From Apostichopus japonicus (Eukaryota; Echinodermata; Holothuroidea; Aspidochirotida; Stichopodidae), in contig NC_092561.1 in NCBI RefSeq assembly GCF_037975245.1, forward strand, positions 3,517,001-3,581,000: a stretch of 64,000 bases of DNA. Reading direction: 5' to 3'. Position numbers and translations under genes: made by a program. The stretch's first letter is position 1, and every line of letters starts with the position of its first letter. The notes beneath the pieces are model-generated. The model was given only the letters and a program-made list of their open reading frames with translations. It had not been told where the DNA came from and did no database searches. Shown in pieces: positions 54,495-64,000 of the stretch.

Positions 54495-57400
54495 CTGTGG
54501 AAAAATAAAGAAGGCGCTGTTTTACTGGGCAAATTAGTTCTCAAAGATTTTACTGTTAGACGGACTATATCTATTAAACAAGAAATTTTAAGAAATAAGA
54601 ACCAATAACACAATACCAAAGCTCACAGTTCCTAGAATAATAAATCAGTTTGGTTTGAGTGGTTGAGCCAAGTTTTATTTTTTTCATACTAGATTGTGAA
54701 GCCACATAAAATATTTTCATTTTAAAGAGATTTTTCTTCATATATGCTGACTATAATGTGAGATGACAAGGAAGTCACTAAAATAGATCTGTATTACTAT
54801 AAAATAAATCACACTATTTTTTTATTATGGCCAGCTAGAGACAAATAAAATGCTGCTCTTATCTTGTTTTCTGCCAGTTCTGTTATTTAATGTACGTGGT
54901 TTAATGTGAGCAACTTTTCAGGTAACTTCAGTCTCTTGTGAGCATGCATCCATATTGATTACGTCATACAGATAAAAAATAAACATAATAATCGGTGATG
55001 TAACACTCACCACCTTCGTAGTAGTCGTAGACTTTGATGAAAGCTGGTCTAGTATTCTTCACGTGGATATCCCTCTTCAGCACCAGAACAAAACTGGTTG
55101 AGTACCCTCGTGAAAACTACAAGAGAACAGTAATAGAATTGAGAATAAGGAGGCATCGACTTCACTCTCTACAGCTTTACGGGGTGGTTTAATAGTTGCA
55201 TGCCTCTATATGCTTGCTTTATGAGCAGTGCGTTTGCATGGACGGGTAAAGTGTTTCACATCTAACATATTAACCACCTTGAGATTTGAGCATCAGAACA
55301 TCATGCTTATATGTGAACAATTCAAGTATTTCACTATAGTGACATATTCTGAATAATGAGAGTTCTGACAGGAATTGCATATTTAAATTAAGCATGTAAA
55401 AGATTTATATACCCCAAATATGTATATTGGAATGATTCCTTTCTATGCCTTTTAGGTTGAACCTAATCTTCAATTTCAATTGAATATAATTACCATCACA
55501 GCTAGCATAATTTAGCTAATAATGAATCAGCAAGCAAGCAGCTACACACAGCTATTATTCTACAGTACTGGTATGTAATGTAAACATGAAACTGCTGCTG
55601 ATTGGATGTGCTTTATATCTTCAGTTACCATACCGATGATTTGTTGGTTCTAAATAATCTTCAAACCTTGTACTATAAAACAACAGCACTTGAACATATA
55701 CTACAAAATAGAAATAATGAGTAATAATAATAATAATAATAATACGGCTTATAATGCGCACACGTACACCACTCAAAGGATGTTCATGGCGCAATTGACA
55801 ATTAGAAATGATACAAATAACACAAAACAATGACAAGAAAAACTTAATGGTTCAAGATTATTTAAAAGCTTTTGTCATTGAGAAGGATTTGATGCTCTTC
55901 TTAAAGTTAGAGAGAGTAGATGCTTGTCTGATTTTTAAGGGGAGTTGGTCCCATAAGCGAGGGGCAGAAACAATAAATGATCTACCCCCCCCCCCAAGAA
56001 TGTTTGGACTTAATTTCAGATCATAAAAATTGAGAGCTGGATCTTAGATTATGAGAGGGGACATAAATATGTAATAAGTCAGAAATATACATTGGACCAT
56101 GTCCTAATAAGTGATTTATAAACAATAAGGAGAATATCTTAAGTATATCTTAAGTAAGTATAGTTATTGAATCTTACTTGACTGAAGTACAACGAGAACG
56201 GTTTGGGGTTCTCAAATTAAATACAGTTATTGAATCTTACTTGATTGAAGTACAACGAGAACGGTTTGCCTTCCTCAAAGTGATCGTATCTCATCAAGCC
56301 AATGTCTTGTCCAGTTGAGTATAAATAATCGATGTATCTTTCCAACTCATTTGTATCCACTGAATAACCTGATACCATCTTTACGTCGACTACGGCCATA
56401 TTGGTAAACTCGTTTTGTGCGTCTAAATATCTGAAGGAGGAGAATAAAAAGATAAAATCCAAAGTTGAAAGCACAAATATGGAACAAGCCTATATATCGT
56501 AAACTTTCATATTCTAGAAACAAATTCAAGATTGTTATTCTTTCAGCCTAGTTTGAATTCCATGCAAGCAATTCAGTTTCAGAGCACTTATCTCCTTTTC
56601 TGTGAAATTGCCATCATTTTCCTAATTTTAATGTTTTCATGATATTCGATAAAATGCATTGCTTAAACCTCTCTTTAGTGTAAACCTCTCATCATTGTTG
56701 AAATTTATCCTTGCATCAGGAATTGAAGTTCAACAAAGTACTTATCCTTGCACCAGGGATTGAAGTTCACCAAGGTACTTATCCTTGCACCAGGGATTGA
56801 AGTTCACCAAGGTAATTATCCTTGCACCAGGGATTGAAGTTCACCAAGGTAATTATCCTTGCACCAGTGGGTGAAGTTCACCAAGTAGGAAATGGGCAAT
56901 CGAAGGCTCAAATTCTGAATTAATTTTGCATAGTCGTCATTGTTTTGATAAGCAAGAAATGAGGGCGTAATTTTCACTAGAGATGATGGATGTTTGCTGG
57001 TCCAATTCAATATTTTATAGCACACAACCCCAAAATATCCCGCGAAAAAAGAAACTAGGTTTGCTTATACCATTGCTTCATTTTGATTCCCTGCTCACTG
57101 GATTGTCTTTCAATCAACAAATAATAATCAATAAATAAACAATATACTTTGACATAAGCTTGTTTTATATAACATTTCACTGATTCTGTTGTTACAAATT
57201 AAATTCCGTTTCATGAACACTAAGATGTGGAAGTGTGCTAAAATTAGCATCAAAAGCTGTTTAGCTCTAAATTTATGCCACAGATGACAATATTTTTTCA
57301 TTTGGAATGCTTGCAAATCGAGGCACTCCATTTCAAAGCACACAAAGAGCACATTCTAACCTCCAATAAGTCAACGCTATATCGGAACTACACTGCATTA

Positions 57401-60400
57401 AAATTAAATAAATGTTGAGCAATGATTGTATACTCACGATACTGTTATATCCAGATAAACTCTACTACAGTCCTGCTGGGGAGTGTGATCTCTAGCTTCA
57501 ACCTGGACATCAAAATACTGACTTACAATTCGCAAAACTGGCAAGTTATACTGCATCACAGCCTGATGAAAATAAATTAAACCGACATATTTATTAAATG
57601 AAATGCAATTTCAGTCAATTTTTTTTCACACAGCATATACGTACCCATCGTTAGCAACATAGCAGCAAACATAATTAATCGCTAAATGATTAAGACAGAA
57701 ACTGAAAACAGATTGGCCAAGAATAGCCTAGGATTGGTACCTGCAGTGATCTCAGGGTCTCAAATTTTAAAACAACAGAAATAATCAGCCCTCAGTTGAT
57801 GCAATACGCTCTAACAACATATAACATATAATAAGTTACATGTCAATCTTTGTTTTGGGGTTAATTAAGTTTGTGATAACCAAAAATTATGATGGGTTAA
57901 TAGCATTTGCATAATAATTCTAAAGGTAAATCTTACACTCATTAAATGAAGTGCACTCCCCACATGCATTCTTATTACGTTATATTTAAAATCAAGTGTT
58001 GTCCGATTTTTCTCTTTCTATATTGTGCTAATTATGATTTTCTTTATTTATTATTATGAAGTGTTTCTCACACATTAAGCAGGACCTTGCAAAGAAAGTT
58101 TCAGTGTTTTCTATACATAAGGTACTTTCAGCTAATCTAATCAAGTTTGAAACTCCAGGCAAAATCCACGACACATAGAATAATAATGTCGAGCTGCGTT
58201 ACCTGGAATAAGACACATCCTTCGCCTTCACCAAATACACGCAATGTATTAGGACACTGTCGTATGTCAAATTCTTCCATGACCAGATCATTCTCGTTTG
58301 TAACCTCGCAATGTTCATGCTGCAAGTCACCTTCTGTCGTGGAAATATCTACAATGACTGATTTGTCATCGCTGTGAACACGTTCGGCGTAAGAAGCCAG
58401 AGCCTCAAGCCCAATGACTGTGTCCTGTCATGAGAATCAAACAATACGCTATACTGACATAATGGTTATAGTATCAGGGCAGTGGCCTACTTTATACATG
58501 GGAAGTTTCTTCTTTAAATTAAATCTTTGAATGTTGATTTATGCCGATAAAATGTTAGGACAACACAGAGAGGGAACATGTAATGACTGGCATCAGTTAA
58601 TTTTGTAAGGAGATCTTTGTTATCAGAGATACTTAAAGGGTGTAAAGACTCGCGCAAATAGAAACGTCTAATGCCGGTAATCTGACCTAGTTTTGAATGA
58701 GGTGTAACAGAAGTGTTAGACACCGCTAACACCACCACCAGAAAATACACACACAACTTGCTACCATCGGTAATTAGACACTAGTGTACAGTCAGTACAA
58801 ACAGCTGCGGTCATTACCCACAGCACAGTGTGAAAACGATACAGCGATGGACTCTCAGGTTGACTCTTTAAGTTGGACTATCAGAATATACTTTCAAACA
58901 GACACTGTGTCATTCAACTGCACGACACAGAACTCGAGTATTAAGCCATTCTTGTACTGAACAATCTGATCAATCCATGAATTAGAAAATATCAATACTA
59001 CAGTGTATTAGACCAATAATTTAAAAAACAGGAAACAGACTGTAAAGGTATTAGACTAACCTGCGTGGAAGTGAACCCTCCATGACTGTTCCGCTGCTCG
59101 TTAAGCCATTCTACAATTAGTCGTGCATCCAGAAGGAACTGTGGGTCATCTTGGCTAGCCTCCAGATAGATTAGCAATACATATGAGGTCATCTCTATTT
59201 CTGCTGGATCAGCTTTGCAACTGTCTGCTGCCCCCTCACAGGGAGGGGCATCATCGCGGGTCCAGTGTAACGTGCCATCTGGATTGTGAAAAAAAAAAAT
59301 ATTAAAACATATTTTTATTAAAACATTTTCATATCATATTTGGAAAACATGCTTTCGCAGAGGAAAAAAAAATTGTGAAAGTGATGACTGCACAATTGCA
59401 GTGATGGTTGCACAATTTAAAAAAAAAGGTTGCTTTCTTCATCGTCTCTATGGCAACAATAATATAATATGGCACACCAACGTATTAAATGAATATTTGA
59501 TTACTTTATCAAGAGCTAGCTATGTAAATGGTTCATATTATATTATACTGCTGTTATTCAAGATGAAAATATATCATTTTTACATGAACCAAACTTTTGG
59601 AGATTTACTAGAAACACAACATTTCTGAGAGAAAAGCATGAATGAAGAGTGAAAAGTTGACCAGAATTACCATCTTATCATCTTACCTCCTGTAACAGCT
59701 ATTTCCTGTAACTTGGTCAAGCCTGATCGGTAGATGGGGTTGATATTCACCTTTGCGAGAGCATATGTAACAAGGGCAAGGGTGTAGGTATCGTCTATTC
59801 CATCATCAAGAGCCCGGAATAAACAATAAACTGCTCGGAACATGACTGTGCTCTGAAAGGCAATTTTTTCATATTTCAATGAACCAGCCATTGTGTATCA
59901 TATATTTGTCCAATGCTGAGATAAAGTAGCAGTGCAGCAAAATGAAGATAAATATTCAATTTAAAAAGTTTAAGAAATTGTTATAACGGTTTTCATATAC
60001 ATGGATCAAAGGGATTTGGGAAACATTTGGAATCCTCGTAAAGAATTAAAATTCTTGGCCCAAAAATGAAGTTTTCAAACTTTCATTCGGAATGTTGATT
60101 TACTCTACCAAGAGCTCACAAAATGTTTGGTATAGAATAAGAAACAGCACCCTGGATCCACACATGATTTTGGGAAAAATCAAAAGCAAATCAGTATTTA
60201 AGCCCAACATTTAAAAAAAATTATCAAAGTATACAAAATAATTTATTTTGGCTAAAAAGTTTTCAAACTTCATTCGGAATGTTGATTTTCCTTATAACGA
60301 GGGCTCATAATAAGCTTGGTATAGAATCAGAAACGGCACACTGAAACCCTACGCATGGTTTTGGGAACAATTCAATACATTCAGGATTTTGGCCCAAAAT

Positions 60401-63400
60401 TTGAAAATACATAAGGCTATATAAAAAGCCTTACAAAATACTTAAATTGGCCAAAAAAAAAGGTTTCAAACTTTGGTCAGGATAGTCAATTTATGATACA
60501 TACAGAGAGCCAATAAACTGTTTGGTGTATAATGAGGTGGGAACCCTGGAACCACACATACCCCACCCGTCCCCCTAGATATATTACAGGATAAACCATA
60601 TGATATTTGACTACCAAAATCTATATAAAATACAACCAAAGATGAAGTAAGAAACTTAAATGTTACTCACAGTTGCTGGTTCCCCAGCTTCAATCAGCGC
60701 AATAGTGGTATAGGCAGTTAGGGTTACACCACTGGAGTGACCACCCTGTGAGAAGAAGAATAAATAAGAGAGAACACATCATTAAACTTCTTGTAGGGAA
60801 ATTATTTGCATGAAGATAATTATATTTGCCCGCGCAGCCAAATTCCAACTTCAACTTCTAGCTATTTTGAATATAAATGAAGCAGTTGTCCCGACATGTT
60901 TAATATTTATTTTTTCTTACTTACTACATTATTCACTCACTACATTACTAATTTTCCTTCATATAGCTGGTTTTTGACAAATGCCGTGCTATTCCACAAA
61001 AAAAAAAAGGCCAGATGCTACATATGAACGAATATTAGCACCGCTCCCTTTCGGTTTACACTCACTTTGTAAAAACAAAACGAACAAATCAGTTCAAACT
61101 TGTGGAGGTAATTTCATCCTTGAGTGTCACTATGGCAACACATTTACAAAACAATGACCCTTTGACATGAAATTGCCTAAACGATGCAAGCAAAATTTGA
61201 ACCTTATTGTCAGAGGTGTTTATCATTATGGCGATAGGGTGAACTTGTAAGCTTGCATTTATTTTGACTTGTTGACAAATAAAAGTCTCATTGGCTCATT
61301 CTTTGCAAAAGGGATAAATACTTGTAGAAAAGAATGCACCTTTTCTAAAGATAATAATATGATTGTAGAAAAGATGCACCTCATCTATGATGTGGTTGTA
61401 GGGACCTTGTCAAAACAAAATGAGATGATTATAAGGCCATCATGCATGACCAGCATTGGTTTACACACCTGCATAGATTTGTGTATGACTCTCCCTCGTG
61501 GAATGAAGCATCCAGTATCATCATCTAGGGCGTTGTTAACCAACCAATCCCTCGTTACTTCCATATCTCTGCTGTCAATATCTATGAATTCTGAGGCCAT
61601 TGCAAACGACTTAAGAACAAAAGCTGTCAACCTAATCAAAACAAAAGGGGGGGGGGGTAGCAAACATATATTATACCATTCATCGCTTAAATTTAAATTG
61701 TAGATTTACATTCATTGTGAAATATGTCTGGATTTATAATGCACCAAAACTAGCCGCAGCTTTATGTATAGTAACATATTCCCTGAAATTTGCTTTGTAA
61801 CACACAGTACTTACTCTTAATCTAATCTTAACAGACAGACAAAACTCATTTTCACAATTTAGTTCTCTTGGAGTTGACTGCCATATTATTCAACTAAGTT
61901 AATTGATGTAATACACAGCTTGAACTCTTTGCATGGATTTGAAGAGAATACAGCCTCCCTGCACACACGTGTACACCTTAATCTCAAATAACTGTCAGGC
62001 CTGTTAAACTGCCCCCCTCTGGCACAACCCACCATCTAACCCCCCCTCCCTCCCCCTGCATCGTAGAAATGTTAATCCCTTCATGTGACCCTCTGTGCGA
62101 ATACATTTGAAAGCTACTGATAGAGGGAAAAGAAACCAATGATTAGGAAAAACTTTGTAATATATGTTTTTATCAATGTTAAGGTTATCCTGATTATTCC
62201 TGAAGATTATCACAATGGAACATAAAAACAGCCTGAAATTTGAATACATACTTTGTAGCATGTTACATGGGACATACCAGGGTGTTATTTTAATCCACAC
62301 ACTAAGGACTTATGTACCATACACACTAATGACTTGTGTATCACACACTAATGACTTACATATCACACTAATGACTATACGGACCACACACTAATGACTT
62401 ACATTTCACACACTAATAAGTTACGTACCACACACTAATGACTTACGTATCACACACTAATGACTTATGTACGACATACTTATGACTTACGTACCACACA
62501 CTGACTTATGTACCATACACACTAATGACTTATGTATCACACACTTATGACTTACGTATTACACACTTATGACTTACGTACCACACACTAATGACTTATG
62601 TACCACACACTAATGACTTACGTACCACACACTGACTTATGTACCATACACACTAATGACTTGTGTATCACACACTAATAACTTACATATCACACTAATG
62701 ACTATACGGACCACACACTAATGACTTACATTTCACACACTAATAAGTTACGTACCACACACTAATGACTTACGTATCACACACTAATGACTTATGTACG
62801 ACATACTTATGACTTACGTACCACACACTGACTTATGTACCATACACACTAATGACTTATGTATCACACACTTATGACTTACGTATTACACACTTATGAC
62901 TTACGTACCACACACTAATGACTTATGTACGACATACTTATGACTTACGTAACACACACTGACTTATGTACCATACACACTAATGACTTGTGTATCACAC
63001 ACTAATAACTTACATATCACACTAATGACTATACGGACCACACACTAATGACTTACATTTCACACACTAATAAGTTACGTACCACACACTAATGACTTAC
63101 GTATCACACACTAATGAATTATGTACGACATACTTATGACTTACGTACCACACACTGACTTATGTACCATACACACTAATGACTTATGTATCACACACTT
63201 ATGACTTACGTATTACACACTTATGACTTACGTACCACACACTAATGACTTATGTACGACATACTTATGACTTACGTACCACACACTGACTTATGTACCA
63301 TACACACTAATGACTTATGTATCACACACTTATGACTTACGTATTACACACTTATGACTTACGTACCACACACTTATGAAGTACAAGCCACACATCATTG

Positions 63401-63796
63401 ACTTATGTGCCACACAGAAATGACTCACGTACCACACACTAATGACTCACGTACCATACAGTAATGACCTATGTACCACACACTAATGACTCACGTACTA
63501 CACACTAATGACCTATGTACCACACACTAATGACTCACGTACCACACACTAATGACTTATGTACCACACACTAATGACTTATGTACCACACACTAATGAC
63601 TCACATACAACACAGTAATGACTCACGTACCACACACTAATGACTCATATACCACACACTAATGACTCACGTACCACACAATAATGACTCACGTACCACA
63701 CACTAATGACTTACCATGTACTTCCTTCGCCATCTCTCTGGCCGAATGCACTGTAGGATCCATCATTCAACCTGTACTGAAGTTCTCTCTCATATC
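54451..63796 (-). CDS. Alpha-2-macroglobulin/thioester-containing protein, C-terminal part (gene continues off window)
   Basis: Ten exons encode the last 463 residues. From the upstream side: [20 protein letters not shown], just downstream of where the thioester site should be; alpha-alpha barrel segments [17 protein letters not shown] and [58 protein letters not shown] with [13 protein letters not shown], end of the thioester domain; a CUB-like stretch; then the receptor-binding domain ([20 protein letters not shown] ... [13 protein letters not shown]), ending [11 protein letters not shown], similar to the end of alpha-2-macroglobulin. No GPI signal or anaphylatoxin/NTR tail is seen, favouring a secreted protease inhibitor or opsonin over C3 or CD109. 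VIHKSMQGG carries a His aligned with the catalytic His of C3. The thioester, bait region and macroglobulin domains lie outside the window. Confidence 0.92.
55011..55116 (-). CDS. Thioester-protein exon i, receptor-binding domain
   Basis: Acceptor TCTTGTAG, donor GTGAGT; phase 0 to 1. [20 protein letters not shown], then [12 protein letters not shown]. Confidence 0.94.
55720..56120. mobile_element. Probable diverged dispersed repeat in intron h-i
   Basis: A TAA trinucleotide run near 55720-55743, then a segment with GGGGAGTTGGTCCCATAAGC and GAGGGGCAGAAACAATAAAT, resembling a retroposon-derived repeat seen in many marine invertebrates. This is recognition by eye only; no ends or target duplication found. 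Confidence 0.3.
56163..56290 (-). repeat. 63-bp tandem duplication of exon h end plus splice donor
   Basis: GTTATTGAATCTTACTTGA plus CTGAAGTACAACGAGAACGG at 56163 is repeated at 56226 with few differences. On the coding strand each copy contains the exon end CGTTCTCGTTGTACTTCA(A/G)T, CAA and donor GTAAGATTCA. Sixty-three bases equal 21 codons, so either donor preserves the frame locally. Confidence 0.92.
56241..56430 (-). CDS. Thioester-protein exon h, receptor-binding domain
   Basis: Acceptor CCTCCTTCAG, donor GTAAGA; phase 2 to 0. [20 protein letters not shown] and [10 protein letters not shown]. The exon's 3' end and donor are duplicated 63 bp downstream. Confidence 0.95.
56702..56885. 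repeat. ~44-bp tandem repeat, four to five copies, intron g-h
   Basis: Units of TATCCTTGCACCAGGGATTG plus AAGTTCACCAAGGTA. Non-coding. Confidence 0.92.
57438..57562 (-). CDS. Thioester-protein exon g
   Basis: Acceptor TTTTCATCAG, donor GTGAGT; phase 0 to 2. [20 protein letters not shown], then [10 protein letters not shown]: transition into the receptor-binding domain. Confidence 0.93.
58203..58424 (-). CDS. Thioester-protein exon f
   Basis: Acceptor CTCATGACAG, donor GTAACG; phase 0, 74 codons. [20 protein letters not shown], then the CUB-like region ending [10 protein letters not shown]. Confidence 0.94.
58633..58871 (-). mobile_element. TTAA-flanked MITE, copy B (inverted relative to 9283-9661)
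   Basis: TTAA at 58633-58636 and 58868-58871. Begins AGGGTGTAAAGACTCGCGC and ends near TTGACTCT. Collinear with copy A over ~230 bp but lacks about 140 bp next to one terminus. Sits in the intron between exons e and f. Confidence 0.78.
59061..59278 (-). CDS. Thioester-protein exon e
   Basis: Acceptor TTCACAATCCAG, donor GTTAGT; phase 1 to 0. [20 protein letters not shown], then [16 protein letters not shown]. Confidence 0.95.
59687..59852 (-). CDS. Thioester-protein exon d
   Basis: Acceptor TTGCCTTTCAG, donor GTAAGA; phase 0 to 1. [20 protein letters not shown] is a barrel helix of the thioester domain. Confidence 0.94.
60056..60590. repeat. ~195-bp tandem repeat, three diverged copies, intron c-d
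   Basis: Landmark GTTTTCAAACTT(T)CATTCGG at ~60070 and ~60259, and GGTTTCAAACTTTGGTCAGG at ~60464. Each copy continues with TTGATTT, a TTTGGTATAGAAT motif and GGTTTTGGGA. Non-coding. Confidence 0.85.
60671..60745 (-). CDS. Thioester-protein exon c
   Basis: Acceptor CTTCTCACAG, donor GTGAGT; 25 codons, phase 0. [20 protein letters not shown], then GEPAT. Confidence 0.94.
61469..61631 (-). CDS. Thioester-protein exon b
   Basis: Acceptor TTTTGATTAG, donor GTGTGT; phase 2 to 0. [20 protein letters not shown], then [19 protein letters not shown], including the putative catalytic His. Confidence 0.94.
62290..63714 (-). repeat. ~21-bp minisatellite adjoining the exon a donor, with 327-bp higher order
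   Basis: About 65 units of CACACTAATGACTTACGTACC (plus strand). On the coding strand the exon a donor ATG|GTAAGTCATTAGTGTG merges straight into the array, and most units contain GTAAGTCATTAG or GTGAGTCATTAG. A landmark CCATACACACTAATGACTTG at 62317, 62644 and 62971 shows a 327-bp higher-order period. It fills two thirds of the intron. Confidence 0.95.
63715..63796 (-). CDS. Thioester-protein exon a (first in window)
   Basis: Acceptor TTTAACAG, donor GTAAGT; needs one base from upstream and leaves in phase 2. [20 protein letters not shown], then RDGEGSTW. Its donor opens directly into the large repeat array. Confidence 0.93.
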
Positions 63797-64000
63797 CTGT
63801 TAAAGAAAACATAAGCGTAACATTCTATCAGCTAAACCTACTGTATGCACACAAGGTAGTTATCAGCTGGAGGTAACACTTGATTCACTTCGACTATGTT
63901 TCATAAATTCAACATAGCACTTATTTCTTTTCCTTTTTGAGAATGTATATCAAATGCGTACGAATATACGCAAAATTAGGTAAAGATTACTAGATGTACT

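Noticed and set aside
62290-63714. CRISPR-like regular spacing of short repeats
   Set aside because: Units are contiguous with no unique spacers, the genome is eukaryotic, and the array lies in an intron; it is a minisatellite.

Overview
This is eukaryotic nuclear DNA, not prokaryotic. Coding sequence is cut into short exons by GT-AG introns. There are long gene-poor stretches, many small inverted-repeat DNA transposons, minisatellites and poly-G/poly-C tracts. Gene content and repeat style suggest a marine invertebrate deuterostome, most likely an echinoderm and perhaps a sea cucumber. That assignment is inference from general character, not from a database match.

Layout. Positions 1-17,840 hold no gene I can support. 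They carry a series of non-autonomous inverted-repeat elements: 3135-3549, 3682-4057 with a perfect 8-bp target duplication, 6340-6797 with a 9-bp duplication, 8135-8470 with a 7/8 matching duplication, and 9283-9661 flanked by TTAA. They also carry minisatellites. Positions 17,843-19,381 (minus) encode a secreted leucine-rich-repeat protein on one coding exon, with an intron acceptor just before its ATG. Positions 19,400-25,800 are intergenic, with a ~200-bp satellite (20.5-21.3 kb), a tRNA-like sequence (22,268-22,342) and an 18-bp minisatellite.

Positions 25,824 to about 50,120 (plus) are one large gene that I recognise as ZFC3H1. In vertebrates this is the zinc-finger scaffold of the nuclear poly(A)-tail exosome-targeting (PAXT) pathway. 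I could chain about 29 coding exons in consistent phase: an acidic N-terminus with an EDGEI motif, a coiled coil, a CCCH zinc finger, then HAT/TPR-like helical repeats. The last exons are ambiguous and both models are given.

Positions 54,451-63,796 (minus) are the 3' part, ten exons, of a thioester-containing protein of the alpha-2-macroglobulin/complement family. The part present covers the later thioester-domain helices, the CUB-like region and the receptor-binding domain. The gene runs off the right edge, so its thioester site is not in the window. It is convergent with ZFC3H1, with about 4.3 kb of non-coding DNA between them.

The most unusual feature is a recurring architecture in both multi-exon genes: tandem repeats anchored on exon-intron junctions, so that real splice sites are copied many times. 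Exon 5 end plus donor is repeated about six times at 91 bp. Exon 6 end plus donor is repeated about sixteen times at 30 bp. The exon 19 acceptor is repeated four times. In the thioester gene one exon end plus donor is duplicated at 63 bp, and another donor opens directly into about 1.4 kb of ~21-bp repeats that each carry a GTAAGT-like donor. The three genes have no evident functional link to one another.
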